64,000 nucleotides of DNA, taken from assembly GCA_965208065.1 (NCBI GenBank), contig OZ242313.1, positions 4,526,001 to 4,590,000 on the forward strand. Direction: 5' to 3'. The DNA comes from Bin103 sp002238925 (GTDB lineage Bacteria > Spirochaetota > Spirochaetia > SZUA-6 > Bin103). This document shows positions 8,868-17,624 of this stretch, one piece after another; the first letter of the stretch is position 1, and every line of letters begins with the position of its first letter. The position numbers and the translations under genes are program-made. The notes beneath the pieces were generated by a model. It did not search any database and was not told the DNA's origin. It saw only the letters and a program-made list of their open reading frames with translations.

Positions 8868-10514
8868 ATGCACGCGACTGAGCCGGACGAGCCAAACCAG
8901 GTCGGCGCCAAAACGGCGTACGACGAAGCGTCGTACGACGTATTGATCGTCGGGGCGGGAGCGTCGGGATTGTACATGCTGTACCGGGTCCGGCAGCTCG
9001 GGCTGTCGGTGCGCGTGCTGGAGGCGGGCGGCGGCGTAGGCGGCACCTGGTACTGGAACCGCTACCCCGGCGCGCGCTGCGACACCGACACCCTGGAGTA
9101 CTCCTACAGCTTCTGCGAGGTACTGCAGCAGGAGTGGGAATGGCCGGAGCGCTACCCTACCCAGCCGGAGATCCTGCGCTACCTGGAGCACGTCGCCGAC
9201 CGGTTCGCGCTGCGCTCCGACATCTCGTTCAACACACGGGCGGCGGCGGCGGCGTTCGACGAGGCGGCGAACCGCTGGCGCGTGCGCACCGAGTGCGGCG
9301 ACCGATTGTCGGCGCAGTTCCTGGTCATGGCCACCGGCTGCCTGTCGGTCCCGATCACCCCCAAGTTCGACGGCGTGGACTCGTTCGCCGGCCCCACCTA
9401 CCACACCGGCCGCTGGCCGCACGAGGGGGTGGACTTCGGCGGGCAGCGGGTCGGGATCATCGGCACCGGCTCGTCAGCGGTGCAGGCTATTCCGGTAATC
9501 GCCGAGCAGGCGCACCAACTGGTGGTGTTCCAGCGCACCGCCCAGTACACCGTGCCGGCCCGCAACCAACCGGTCGACCCGGAGCTGGTGGCAGCGATCA
9601 AGGCCGACTACGCCGGCTTCCGCGCCCGCAACCGGCGCATGCAGAGCGGCCAGCTCTCGCACCGCCCGGGCAACGACCTCTCGGCGCTGGCCGTGGATGC
9701 CGCCGAACGCGAGCGCATCTTCGAGCAGCGCTGGCAGGCGGGCGGGTTCCTGTTCTTCGGCAGCTTCAACGACCTGATGGTGAACGAACAGGCCAACGCC
9801 GCGGCGGCGGAGTTCGTGCGCGGCAAGATTCGGGCCACGGTGCGCGATCCGGGTGTCGCCGAGCTGCTGTGCCCGGCCCACACCATCGCCTGCAAGCGCC
9901 CGGTGCTGGACAGCGGCTACTTCGAAGCCTTCAACCGCGGCAACGTGTTGCTGGTCGACGTGCAGGCGGCGCCGATCCGGGAGATCACGCCGTCCGGCGT
10001 GCGCACCGCGGCCGCGCACTACGAGTTGGACTGCATCATCTTCGCCACCGGGTTCGATGGCATGACCGGCGCGCTGACGGCGATCGACCTGCGCGGGCGC
10101 GGCGGCGTGACGCTGCGCGGCGAGTGGGCGGCGGGACCGCGCAACTACCTCGGCCTGGCGGTGCCGGGGTTCCCGAACCTGTTCACCATCACCGGCCCCG
10201 GCAGCCCGTCGGTGCTGACCAACATGATGGTGGCGATCGAGCAGCACGTGGAGTGGGTGGCGGACTGTATCGGCTCCTTGCGGGAGCAGGGATACGCCTG
10301 CATCGAGGCCACGGCCGCGGCGGCGGATGCGTGGGTGGAACACGTCAACGAGGTGGCGGATCGCACCCTGTACCCGACCTGCAACTCCTGGTACCTGGGC
10401 GCCAACATCCCCGGCAAGCCGCGCGTGTTCATGCCGCTGCCGGGGTTTCCGGCGTACGCCGACAAGTGCGAAGAAGTGGCGGGCAACGGCTACGAAGGGT
10501 TCGCGCTTGCTTGA
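8868..10514 (+). CDS. Flavin-containing monooxygenase, Baeyer-Villiger type
   Basis: A 548-residue class B flavoprotein monooxygenase. It shows an FAD Rossmann motif V-G-A-G-A-S-G near residue 30, the segment G-G-T-W-Y-W-N-R-Y-P-G-A-R-C-D, and the Baeyer-Villiger fingerprint FxGxxxHxxxWP at residues 173-184. The second, NADPH-binding Rossmann motif is I-G-T-G-S-S-A at about 196. A late I-F-A-T-G-F-D is also typical. It should insert oxygen into a ketone to give an ester or lactone, using NADPH and O2. It probably shares an operon with the PhyH gene upstream. Its 3' end overlaps the convergent flavin oxidoreductase gene by 25 bases. Confidence 0.9.
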   Translation: MHATEPDEPNQVGAKTAYDEASYDVLIVGAGASGLYMLYRVRQLGLSVRVLEAGGGVGGTWYWNRYPGARCDTDTLEYSYSFCEVLQQEWEWPERYPTQPEILRYLEHVADRFALRSDISFNTRAAAAAFDEAANRWRVRTECGDRLSAQFLVMATGCLSVPITPKFDGVDSFAGPTYHTGRWPHEGVDFGGQRVGIIGTGSSAVQAIPVIAEQAHQLVVFQRTAQYTVPARNQPVDPELVAAIKADYAGFRARNRRMQSGQLSHRPGNDLSALAVDAAERERIFEQRWQAGGFLFFGSFNDLMVNEQANAAAAEFVRGKIRATVRDPGVAELLCPAHTIACKRPVLDSGYFEAFNRGNVLLVDVQAAPIREITPSGVRTAAAHYELDCIIFATGFDGMTGALTAIDLRGRGGVTLRGEWAAGPRNYLGLAVPGFPNLFTITGPGSPSVLTNMMVAIEQHVEWVADCIGSLREQGYACIEATAAAADAWVEHVNEVADRTLYPTCNSWYLGANIPGKPRVFMPLPGFPAYADKCEEVAGNGYEGFALA

Positions 10515-11527
10515 GTGAGGCGCGCGAGGGCGGCGCCGGCTTCGGCGATCACGTCGCGCACCACCTCGCCCGCCGGCTTGACCGCGCGAATCAAGCCGGA
10601 ACTCTGGCCGGCGGGCAGCACGCCGTTGTCGGTGTCGCCGCGGTGGCGGCCGAGCTCGGAGGCGGCGTGCCCGACGTGCAGAGCCTGCAACGGATAGGGT
10701 TCGATGTCGTCCTGCCGCGCCTCCCACGAATCGGTGAACTCGTTGCGGATCAGGCGGCACGGCTTGCCGCTGTGGGCGCGCGTCACCACCGTGCCCGCCT
10801 CCGAGGTCGCCACGATCTTGCCCTTGTAGTTGCCGTGCGCGTGCGCCTCTTCGGACGCCACGAAGCGGGTGCCCATCCACACGCCTTGCGCGCCCAGCGC
10901 CAGCGCCGCCACCAGCGCGCGCCCGTCGGCCAGCCCGCCGCCGGCCAGCACCGGCACGTCGACCGCGTCCGCCACCGCCGGAATCAGCACCGCGGTGCCG
11001 ATCGTGCCGACGTGGCCGCCGCCGTCGCTGCCGGACGCGATCACGGCATCCACCCCGCCGGCCACCGCCTTCTGCGCGTGCCGTACCGCGCCCACCACCG
11101 ACATCACGAAGATGCCGCGTGCGTGCGCCTCCGGAACCGCGTCGGCCGGGCTGCCGAGACCGGATATCAGCACCGGCACCCGCTCCTCCAGCACCACGCG
11201 CACCATTTCCTGCACCGCGTCGGTGTAGCGCGCCGCCTCGCTGCCGATGGCCCGCACCGTCGCGAACAGGATGTCCACCCCGAACGGCTTGTCGGTCAGA
11301 CGCCGGGTCGCCGCGATCTGGCGCCGCAGCTCGTCGGCGGCCATGTCGGTGCCGGCGCCGATCACGCCCAGCCCGCCCGCCTCCGACACCGCCGCCGCCA
11401 ACTCCGCGCGTGCCACCCACCCCATGCCGGCCTGAAAGACCGGGTACTCGATCCCAAGGCGCTCGCAGATCGGCGTCCGCAGAGCGGACGTTGCTGGCGT
11501 GGTTGCGTGTTCCGTGCGAACCTTCAT
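10490..11527 (-). CDS. NAD(P)H-dependent flavin oxidoreductase / nitronate monooxygenase family
   Basis: A 345-residue FMN-dependent TIM barrel of the 2-nitropropane dioxygenase/FabK family. Visible family features: Y-P-V-F-Q-A-G-M-G-W-V near the N-terminus, a G-G-L-G-V-I-G strand, the catalytic-region S-G-S-D-G-G-G-H-V-G, and the phosphate-binding V-L-A-G-G-G-L-A-D-G-R followed by G-A-Q-G-V-W-M-G-T-R-F. It could oxidise nitronates or act as an enoyl-type reductase; sequence alone does not decide. ATG at 11527. It is convergent with the monooxygenase and divergent from the VapBC pair. Confidence 0.87.
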   Translation of the reverse strand: MKVRTEHATTPATSALRTPICERLGIEYPVFQAGMGWVARAELAAAVSEAGGLGVIGAGTDMAADELRRQIAATRRLTDKPFGVDILFATVRAIGSEAARYTDAVQEMVRVVLEERVPVLISGLGSPADAVPEAHARGIFVMSVVGAVRHAQKAVAGGVDAVIASGSDGGGHVGTIGTAVLIPAVADAVDVPVLAGGGLADGRALVAALALGAQGVWMGTRFVASEEAHAHGNYKGKIVATSEAGTVVTRAHSGKPCRLIRNEFTDSWEARQDDIEPYPLQALHVGHAASELGRHRGDTDNGVLPAGQSSGLIRAVKPAGEVVRDVIAEAGAALARLTQASANPS

Positions 11528-11655
11528 GGGTGGCGGGTTCCCAGCCTACCGCAGCCCAGGCCGCACCGCAATCCGATCACCTGCCGAACCGCCAATTGCA
11601 CCGGTTACCTGCAGTGCACTAAGCTGTGGTACACGGAGGTTGTGCAACTGTGGCA

Positions 11656-11919
11656 ATGAAGAACATTACGGTGTCGGTCGACGAGGAGACCTACCGCCGG
11701 TCCCGCATCAAGGCGGCCGAGATCGGCACCTCGGTTTCGGCGCTGGTCCGCGCCTACCTGTCGGATCTGGGCGAACATGGGGCTCCCGAAAGCAGATTCG
11801 ACCGTCTGCGCCGCCTTCAGGACGAGACCCTGGAGGCGATCCGATCCCGCGGCGGCGGGCTGCGCGCCGCCGACAACCTGCCGCGCGACGCGCTGCACCA
11901 ACGCGATGCGCTTCGTTGA
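11656..11919 (+). CDS. VapB-type antitoxin, ribbon-helix-helix-like
   Basis: An 87-residue protein beginning M-K-N-I-T-V-S-V-D-E-E-T-Y, the usual strand and helix start of ribbon-helix-helix antitoxins, followed by I-G-T-S-V-S-A-L-V-R-A-Y-L. The charged C-terminal half would wrap the toxin. The start codon follows a GGAGG about 15 bases upstream; an in-frame GTG lies 6 bases earlier. The downstream PIN toxin starts 14 bases before this gene ends, the normal coupled VapBC arrangement. It probably represses its own operon. Confidence 0.82.
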   Translation: MKNITVSVDEETYRRSRIKAAEIGTSVSALVRAYLSDLGEHGAPESRFDRLRRLQDETLEAIRSRGGGLRAADNLPRDALHQRDALR

Positions 11920-12322
11920 CACCAACGTCCTGATCTACGCGGTCAGCACCGCGGACGAGGACGCGGCGAAACGGAACCAGGCGCTGACCGTGTTGTCTGC
12001 AAGAGACCTCGCCTTGTCCGTGCAAGTGCTGCAGGAATTCTACGTGCAATCGACTCGCCAGTCGCGCCCCGGCGCGCTGTCGCACCACGAAGCCACCAGC
12101 TTCGTCGAGTCCCTGCTGCGCTTCCGGGTGCAGGAATTGACGCTGGGGGTGCTGCGCGCCGCGTTCGCCGGCCGCGCGCGGTTCCGCATCTCCTACTGGG
12201 ACAGCGCCATTCTCGCGGCTGCCCGCACCTGCGGCTGCGATGCGGTCTATTCCGAAGACCTGAGCCCAGACCAGGACTACGACGGCCTGCGGGTAGTCAA
12301 CCCCTTCTCCGCAATCACATGA
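11906..12322 (+). CDS. VapC-type PIN domain toxin
   Basis: A 138-residue PIN-domain ribonuclease. The four conserved acids are present: D5 in M-R-F-V-D-T-N-V-L, the Glu of L-Q-E-F-Y-V, the Asp of I-S-Y-W-D-S-A-I, and the S-E-D-L segment near the C-terminus. VapC toxins cut tRNA or rRNA when freed from VapB. The ATG lies inside the 3' end of the antitoxin gene (14-base overlap, different frame). It converges on a second VapC 34 bases away. Confidence 0.87.
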   Translation: MRFVDTNVLIYAVSTADEDAAKRNQALTVLSARDLALSVQVLQEFYVQSTRQSRPGALSHHEATSFVESLLRFRVQELTLGVLRAAFAGRARFRISYWDSAILAAARTCGCDAVYSEDLSPDQDYDGLRVVNPFSAIT

Positions 12323-12356
12323 TGATCTGACGATTGAGAGCCGTCTCGGTCCCGTC

Positions 12357-12830
12357 CTATTCGGGCGGGTGCGGGTATGGTGGGGTGGCGGCGACTTCGG
12401 CGGCGGCAACCGGGGGTCGAGGTTCCTGGGCGGGCTCGCTCGCCGCCGCCTGAATGTCGGTCTGCGAGAAGTCGCCGCCCTTGTACAGGAGTGGCGCTCC
12501 CAAGTGCTTGGCAAGGGCGTAGGCAAAACAGTCTCCGTAGTTCAACGCCGCGCCGTGGCCCGTTCCCTTGCCATACCTGCGGTATGCATCGAAGGCGATG
12601 TCGGCGATGCGCGGCGAGACCTCCGCGACGATCATGCCGCTCTTCAGGAGAAAGGCATCGAGCGCCAGGACGGCGCTGTCGCCGGATCGCGCGAACAGCA
12701 CGATGCGGGTCTCCAGCAGACTCGCGGCGCTTACATGGGTGGCGCCCGCAACTTCGATCATTCGGTTGAACCGGTGCCGTTCAGGTTCGTTACCCATGAT
12801 CGCCACCAGCGCCGAGGTGTCGACCACCAT
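12357..12830 (-). CDS. VapC-type PIN domain toxin with Pro/Ala-rich tail
   Basis: A 157-residue PIN ribonuclease starting M-V-V-D-T-S-A-L-V, with acids in V-D-T-S, L-L-E-T-R, N-Y-G-D-C-F-A and K-G-G-D-F. It belongs to the VapC group with the L-L-Y-K-G-G-D-F ending. About 30 extra residues rich in Pro, Ala and Glu follow the PIN core. The ATG overlaps the stop of the cognate VapB as ATGA, which fixes the start. Confidence 0.88.
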   Translation of the reverse strand: MVVDTSALVAIMGNEPERHRFNRMIEVAGATHVSAASLLETRIVLFARSGDSAVLALDAFLLKSGMIVAEVSPRIADIAFDAYRRYGKGTGHGAALNYGDCFAYALAKHLGAPLLYKGGDFSQTDIQAAASEPAQEPRPPVAAAEVAATPPYPHPPE

Positions 12831-13084
12831 CACATCGGGAGACCGCGTTCGTCGTAGCCGATGATCCGGTCGGCACTGCGCCGGTCGCGGCGCGGAAGAC
12901 TGGCGCAATGCAGGGCGATGTGGTCCAGTTCGTCGGCCATGCGGCTCCCGGCTCGGCTTCTTTCTACCTGCGTCAGCCGTTCCTGGATGGCCCGCTTGAC
13001 CGCCTTGGTGAGAGACTCGCCGGTCAAGCGGGCGAGCCGCTTCGCCAACGCGTGGGTATCAACGTCCTTGATATTCAACGGCAT
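12830..13084 (-). CDS. VapB-type antitoxin
   Basis: An 84-residue protein starting M-P-L-N-I-K-D and followed by A-L-A-K-R-L-A-R-L-T-G-E-S-L-T-K-A-V, a classic VapB type (transcription factor PSK-like) antitoxin. Its TGA overlaps the ATG of the downstream VapC. A 28-base inverted repeat lies 9 bases upstream and covers its Shine-Dalgarno, as expected for an autoregulated operon. Confidence 0.88.
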   Translation of the reverse strand: MPLNIKDVDTHALAKRLARLTGESLTKAVKRAIQERLTQVERSRAGSRMADELDHIALHCASLPRRDRRSADRIIGYDERGLPM

Positions 13085-13092
13085 GGGTCAGG

Positions 13093-13120
13093 TTCCTCCA
13101 TACTTTATTCTACGGAGGAA
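13093..13120 (-). promoter_or_regulatory. Putative VapBC operator (inverted repeat)
   Basis: Perfect 7-base arms TTCCTCC (13093-13099) and GGAGGAA (13114-13120) flank an AT-rich 14-base spacer, just upstream of the minus-strand VapB start. Read on the minus strand the downstream arm is also the gene's GGAGGAA ribosome-binding site, and the spacer contains a TAGAAT-like -10. Binding here by VapBC would block transcription. Confidence 0.5.
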
Positions 13121-13253
13121 TGCAGGACATGATCAACCCCGCTCGGAACCGGATCGTCCCTATCGTCCCGGTCGCGCGGCCGGTACGATTGGCGCCATCT
13201 CTCACACCTGGTGCACGCACCGCGCCTGCCCGCCCCGCCGCCGCATCGCGTCG

Positions 13254-13309
13254 TTGCGCCCGTAGTGCCGGGCTGGTAGGATCAATCCGTTCAAGCTCAA
13301 CAGGAGGAA
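13254..13309 (+). promoter_or_regulatory. Promoter and ribosome-binding site of ABC operon A
   Basis: TTGCGC (13254-13259), 17 bases, then TAGGAT (13277-13282) make a plausible sigma70-type promoter. AGGAGGAA at 13302-13309 precedes the GTG start at 13316 by 6 bases and decides that start. Confidence 0.5.
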
Positions 13310-13315
13310 CCAATC

Positions 13316-15379
13316 GTGAAGAGAAATTCTGTTCTTCTGGCCGCCGCGTTGGCGGCCGTCCTCGCAGCGGCGCCGCTGTTCGCGTCCGGCGAGGAGGAAG
13401 GGGCCGGCGACGGCTCCGGCGGCGCCATGATGGCGCTGGAGGCCGCCGGCGGCACGCCCTACGTGGACTACTACTGGCCCACCGCCAGTGCCTACATGGC
13501 AGAGACCGGCAACGAGATCACCGCCCTCGGCGAGTCGCCGGTGCTCGCGGCGCGCGTGGCGGCAGGCGAGCTGCCCGCGGTGATCGACCGGCTGCCCGCC
13601 GACCCGGCAGTGCTGCGCCCGCCGAACGAAATCGGCCAGTATGGCGGCCGCTTCCGCTGGCATGGCGTTGCGGTGCAGAACGAACCCGGCATGATGATCG
13701 AGGGCGCCGCGCAGCCGCTCGGCAAGCTCACCCCGGACGGCACCAGGATCCACCCCAACGTGGTCGCCGACTACTTCGTGTCGGACGACAAGCACACCCT
13801 CAACATCAACCTGCGCCCCGGCCAGAAGTGGTCCGACGGCGAGGATTTCGACGCCGACGACTTCGTGTTCTGGCTGGACGCGGTAGGCAACGACGACCGC
13901 GTGTTCTCGCGCGCCCGCCCGCGCGTCACCTGGCAGGGCAAGCTGCCCACCCTTGAGGTGATCGACCAGTACAACGTGGCCCTTACCTGGGAGGATCCGT
14001 TCCCGATCGCCCAACTGGTGCTGATGCGCGACCGGCCCTTTTACCCCGAGCATTACCTGGCGCAGTTCCACATCGAGTACAACGACAAGGCCGACGAGTT
14101 GGCCAAGGAAGCCGGCTTCGAGAGCTGGACGCAGGCGTTCCGCGAGCGCTCCGCCGAGCGTGACGGACCCGGCTCCCGCCCGACGGTGATGTCCGCCAAC
14201 GACATCGGCATGCCGACCCTCGATCCGTGGATTATCGCCGAGGACGGGCTGGACTCCGAGCTGTGGGCGCGCAACCCGTACTACTGGCGCATCGACACCG
14301 CCGGCAATCAGCTTCCCTATCTCGACGAGATCCTGGTCACCTTCCTGTCCAACGCCGCCGAGCAGTTGCCGGTCAAGGTGATGGCGGGTGAGCTGGACCT
14401 GGCCACCGGCCTATCGCTGGCCGACGCCCCGGTCCTGAAACGCAACGAGGAAGACGGCAACTACGAGTTGACCCAGTACCAGAACATGACCACCGCCACC
14501 GCGGCCGGCTGGGCGTTCAACTACACCCACACCGACCCGGGTCTGAACGCGATCTTCAACGACGTGCGCTTCCGGCAGGCGCTGTCGGTGGCAATCGACC
14601 GCCAGGACATCAGCGACACCCTGTTCTTCGGACAGGCCAAGCCGGTGCTGATTCCCGCGCCCGAGGCGTGGACCGGGTTCGAGGCCTGGATGAAGGAAGA
14701 CTTCGCCCAGTTCGACCCGGATCTGGCCAATCAGCTCCTGGACGAGATGGGGCTGGCGTGGGACAGCGACAAGCAGTGGCGGCTGCGCCCCGACAACGGC
14801 GAACCGGTGGCGTTCGAGGGCTCCTGGCCCGCCGAGTGGAGCGCCTACTTCGAGAACATGATGGACCTGATCAGCGGCTATTGGGAGGCGGTAGGCATCA
14901 AGATGACGCCCAAGTTCGTCCCCGAGGAGCTGGGCTTCGAGCGCGCCATGGCCAACGACATCGATTCCTCGTTCTGGCCCGGCGGCGGGGCGAGCGAGCT
15001 GATCGCGCGCCAGCGCTACCCGATGAAGCTGCTGCCGCCGTGGCACTGGATTCACTGCTGCAGCGCGACCACCGCGCCGTGGGGCATCTGGTATCACTCG
15101 CGGGGCGCCGAGGGCGAGATGCCGGACAACCCCGACATCGTGCGCCTGTTCGAGCTCGCCGACGCCATGAAGCTGGCCGAGGCCGGCACGCCCGAGTACG
15201 AGGCCATTACCAACGAGTTGCTGACCCTGAACGCGCGCAACCTGTGGCACACGGCCACGGTAACGCCGGAGCCGCTGATGCTGGCGGTGGGCAACAACCT
15301 CGGCAACTTCGTGCGTGACGGCATGCTGGTGCTGGGCTGGACCTACGACAACGAGGTGTACTACCTCAAGGATATGTAG
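13316..15379 (+). CDS. ABC transporter substrate-binding protein, family 5 (oligopeptide type)
   Basis: A 687-residue periplasmic binding protein. A signal peptide of about 24 residues ends in L-F-A-S-G-E-E-E, a spirochaete-like style. The family 5 signature region is K-H-T-L-N-I-N-L-R-P-G-Q-K-W-S-D-G-E-D-F. Later features are the N-P-Y-Y-W-R-I-D-T-A-G-N-Q-L-P-Y segment and the D-V-R-F-R-Q-A-L-S-V-A-I-D-R hinge motif. At about 690 residues it is longer than E. coli OppA/DppA (about 540) and belongs to the large subgroup, like the paralogue at 35080. It begins with GTG behind a strong RBS. Two permease genes follow, separated by a terminator-like hairpin. Ligand unknown: peptides, oligosaccharides or other small molecules are all known for this family. 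Confidence 0.9.
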   Translation: MKRNSVLLAAALAAVLAAAPLFASGEEEGAGDGSGGAMMALEAAGGTPYVDYYWPTASAYMAETGNEITALGESPVLAARVAAGELPAVIDRLPADPAVLRPPNEIGQYGGRFRWHGVAVQNEPGMMIEGAAQPLGKLTPDGTRIHPNVVADYFVSDDKHTLNINLRPGQKWSDGEDFDADDFVFWLDAVGNDDRVFSRARPRVTWQGKLPTLEVIDQYNVALTWEDPFPIAQLVLMRDRPFYPEHYLAQFHIEYNDKADELAKEAGFESWTQAFRERSAERDGPGSRPTVMSANDIGMPTLDPWIIAEDGLDSELWARNPYYWRIDTAGNQLPYLDEILVTFLSNAAEQLPVKVMAGELDLATGLSLADAPVLKRNEEDGNYELTQYQNMTTATAAGWAFNYTHTDPGLNAIFNDVRFRQALSVAIDRQDISDTLFFGQAKPVLIPAPEAWTGFEAWMKEDFAQFDPDLANQLLDEMGLAWDSDKQWRLRPDNGEPVAFEGSWPAEWSAYFENMMDLISGYWEAVGIKMTPKFVPEELGFERAMANDIDSSFWPGGGASELIARQRYPMKLLPPWHWIHCCSATTAPWGIWYHSRGAEGEMPDNPDIVRLFELADAMKLAEAGTPEYEAITNELLTLNARNLWHTATVTPEPLMLAVGNNLGNFVRDGMLVLGWTYDNEVYYLKDM

Positions 15380-15413
15380 CAAACCGGTCGACGACCGGAT
15401 ACGCTTTCATGCC

Positions 15414-15452
15414 GGCGCCCGGCCAGGGATCCAGCGAGACCTGCCGGGCGCC
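15414..15452 (+). terminator. Hairpin with T-rich tail between binding-protein and permease genes
   Basis: A perfect 10-base stem, GGCGCCCGGC (15414-15423) paired with GCCGGGCGCC (15443-15452), has a 19-base loop and is followed by TTCTTTCC. It lies between the stop of the binding protein and the permease start at 15482. A smaller palindrome (15384-15398) precedes it. This fits a partial terminator or 3' mRNA stabiliser giving more binding protein than permease. Confidence 0.6.
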
Positions 15453-15481
15453 TTCTTTCCCCTCCGCTCCCCCTTCACCTG

Positions 15482-16474
15482 ATGGCGCAATACCTCGTCA
15501 AACGCTTTCTGTACATGATCCTGCTGCTGTGGCTGTTGACGCTGGTGAGTTTCATCATCATCCAGTTGCCGCCGGGAGACATCGTGTCGTCCATCGTCCG
15601 CCGCATGGCGGAGACCGGCGAGGCGGCAGACCAGGCGATGATGGATGCGATGCGCGAGCAGTGGGGCCTGGACAAGCCGATCCACATCCAATACTGGCGC
15701 TGGTTCCGCAACCTGCTGCGCGGCAACATGGGCTTCTCGTTCCTGCTCAACCGCGCGGTGGCGGAGGTGGTGGGCGAGCGCATTGCGCTCACCGCGCTGA
15801 TCTCCGGCAGCACCCTGATCTTCACGTTCGTGATGGCAATTCCGATCGGCATCTACTCGGCCACCCACCAGTACCGGGCCGGCGATTACGTATTCTCGTT
15901 CGTAGGCTTCATCGGCCTGGCCACGCCCAATTTCCTGCTCGCGCTGATCCTGATGATGGGGCTGCTGGCGGTGGGGATGAGTCCGGGCGGGCTGTTTTCG
16001 CCCGAGTACCTCAAGCAGCCCTGGAGCCTGGGCAAGGTGGTGGATCTGCTCGCCCACCTGCCGCTGCCGATCGTGGTTGTGGGCACCGCGGGCACCGCCG
16101 GAGTAATCCGCATCATGCGCGCCACGCTGCTCGACGAACTGGAGAAGCAGTACGTGATCACGGCGCGCTCCAAGGGGGTGGCGGAGACCCGGCTGCTGTT
16201 CCGCTACCCGGTGCGGGTGGCGCTCAACCCGATTATCAGCACCATCGGCTGGCTGCTGCCGGTAATCGTGTCGGGTGAGATCATTACCGCGCTGGTAATC
16301 GGCATCCCGACGGTTGGGCCGCTGCTGTTCCGCGCCCTGCAGTTTCAGGACATGTTCCTGGCATCGTCGCTGCTGCTCATGCTCAACATGCTCACCGTGG
16401 TCGGGACGCTGCTGTCCGACCTGCTGCTGGTGGCCAGCGACCCGCGCATCCGCTTCGAGGCGCGCGCCGGCTGA
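15482..16474 (+). CDS. ABC transporter permease, DppB/OppB type
   Basis: A 330-residue inner membrane protein with the N-terminal Y-L-V-K-R-F-L-Y-M-I-L helix and a large periplasmic loop (R-E-Q-W-G-L-D-K-P..Q-Y-W-R-W). The core has several membrane segments, including the transport-domain EAA-like loop R-A-T-L-L-D-E-L-E-K-Q-Y-V-I-T-A-R-S-K-G-V. This loop contacts the ATPase. It pairs with the next gene to form the channel of ABC system A. No Shine-Dalgarno is obvious. It is closely related to the permease at 30794. Confidence 0.92.
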   Translation: MAQYLVKRFLYMILLLWLLTLVSFIIIQLPPGDIVSSIVRRMAETGEAADQAMMDAMREQWGLDKPIHIQYWRWFRNLLRGNMGFSFLLNRAVAEVVGERIALTALISGSTLIFTFVMAIPIGIYSATHQYRAGDYVFSFVGFIGLATPNFLLALILMMGLLAVGMSPGGLFSPEYLKQPWSLGKVVDLLAHLPLPIVVVGTAGTAGVIRIMRATLLDELEKQYVITARSKGVAETRLLFRYPVRVALNPIISTIGWLLPVIVSGEIITALVIGIPTVGPLLFRALQFQDMFLASSLLLMLNMLTVVGTLLSDLLLVASDPRIRFEARAG

Positions 16475-16553
16475 TGCGCCCCCCGTCGATACCGCCATTC
16501 CCGAGGCCGCCGCCGTCACCGCCCGCGAAACCGCCGCCCAGGAGGCGTACTGG

Positions 16554-17624
16554 ATGGCGTCGCAGTGGCAGCTCATGTGGCGCAAGTTCCGCCGCCACCG
16601 CCTGGCGCTGGTCGGCGGCACGGTGCTGATTCTGTTCTACGTGCTCGGCATCTTCTGCGATTTCTTTTCGCCGTACACCATCCGGGAGCGGTTTCAGGGG
16701 CTGCAGAATCACCCGCCGTCACGCATCCACTGGATCGCCGACGGGCGGCTGGTGGGGCCCTACGTCTACCCCACCCTGCAGACCCTCAATCCGGAGACCT
16801 TCGAGGCCACCTTCACCGAACTCACCGATGTCCGCTATCCGGTCCGGTTTTTCACCCAGGGCGAGGAGTACCGGCTGCTCGGCCTGTTTCCGACCCGGAT
16901 CCGGCTGTACGGGGTGGAGCGGCCGGCGGGCATTTTCCTGTTCGGCACCGACGCGCTCGGCCGCGACCTGCTGTCGCGCACCCTGTGCGGGGCGCGCATC
17001 TCGCTCTCCATCGGCCTGGTGGGAGTGGCGATCTCGTTCGCGCTGGGGGTGATATTCGGCGGCATCTCCGGCTACTTCGGCGGACGGGCCGACATGTTCA
17101 TTCAGCGCATGATCGAGTTCATCATCTCGATACCGACCATCCCGCTGTGGATGGGGCTGGCGGCGGCGCTGCCCAAGGACTGGTCGGTGATGCAGCTCTA
17201 CTTCGGCATCGTGGTCATCCTGTCGCTGGTGCGCTGGGGCAGCCTGGCGCGGGTGGTGCGCGGCAAGCTGCTGGAGTTGCGCGAGCACGACTTTACCATG
17301 GCGGCGCGGCTCGCCGGCCTGCGCGAGCGGGCGGTGATTACCCGCCACCTGCTGCCGTCGTTCGCCAGCTACCTGATCGTGCACCTGACCCTGGCGATCC
17401 CGGACATCATCCTGGGCGAGACCGCGCTCAGCTTCCTGGGGCTGGGGCTGCGCTCGCCGGCGGTGAGCTGGGGCGTGCTGCTGAAGGCGGCGCAGAACGT
17501 GCGCAGCGTGGCCGCCTACCCGTGGATGCTGATCCCGGCCCTGTTCGTGATCGTGACGGTAATGGCATTCATGTTCGTGGGCGACGGCCTGCGCGACGCC
17601 GCCGACCCCTACCGCCAGCGGTGA
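16554..17624 (+). CDS. ABC transporter permease, DppC/OppC type
   Basis: A 356-residue inner membrane permease: an N-terminal helix preceded by F-R-R-H-R-L-A-L-V-G-G, a periplasmic insert of over 100 residues, then F-G-T-D-A-L-G-R-D-L-L-S-R and the EAA loop A-A-R-L-A-G-L-R-E. I chose ATG 16554 because AGGAGG (16540-16545) sits 8 bases before it. However, the ~25 in-frame residues upstream resemble the N-terminus of paralogue 31782, and an ATG at 16474 overlapping the previous stop is only one base out of frame across a run of six C (16479-16484). A real or sequencing indel may hide the true start. Partner of the 15482 permease. Confidence 0.9.
   Translation: MASQWQLMWRKFRRHRLALVGGTVLILFYVLGIFCDFFSPYTIRERFQGLQNHPPSRIHWIADGRLVGPYVYPTLQTLNPETFEATFTELTDVRYPVRFFTQGEEYRLLGLFPTRIRLYGVERPAGIFLFGTDALGRDLLSRTLCGARISLSIGLVGVAISFALGVIFGGISGYFGGRADMFIQRMIEFIISIPTIPLWMGLAAALPKDWSVMQLYFGIVVILSLVRWGSLARVVRGKLLELREHDFTMAARLAGLRERAVITRHLLPSFASYLIVHLTLAIPDIILGETALSFLGLGLRSPAVSWGVLLKAAQNVRSVAAYPWMLIPALFVIVTVMAFMFVGDGLRDAADPYRQR

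Noticed and set aside
9134..11659. An 841-codon plus-strand frame
   Set aside because: It runs out of frame through the monooxygenase gene and antisense through the flavin oxidoreductase gene; the amino acid pattern is that of a GC-rich shadow frame.
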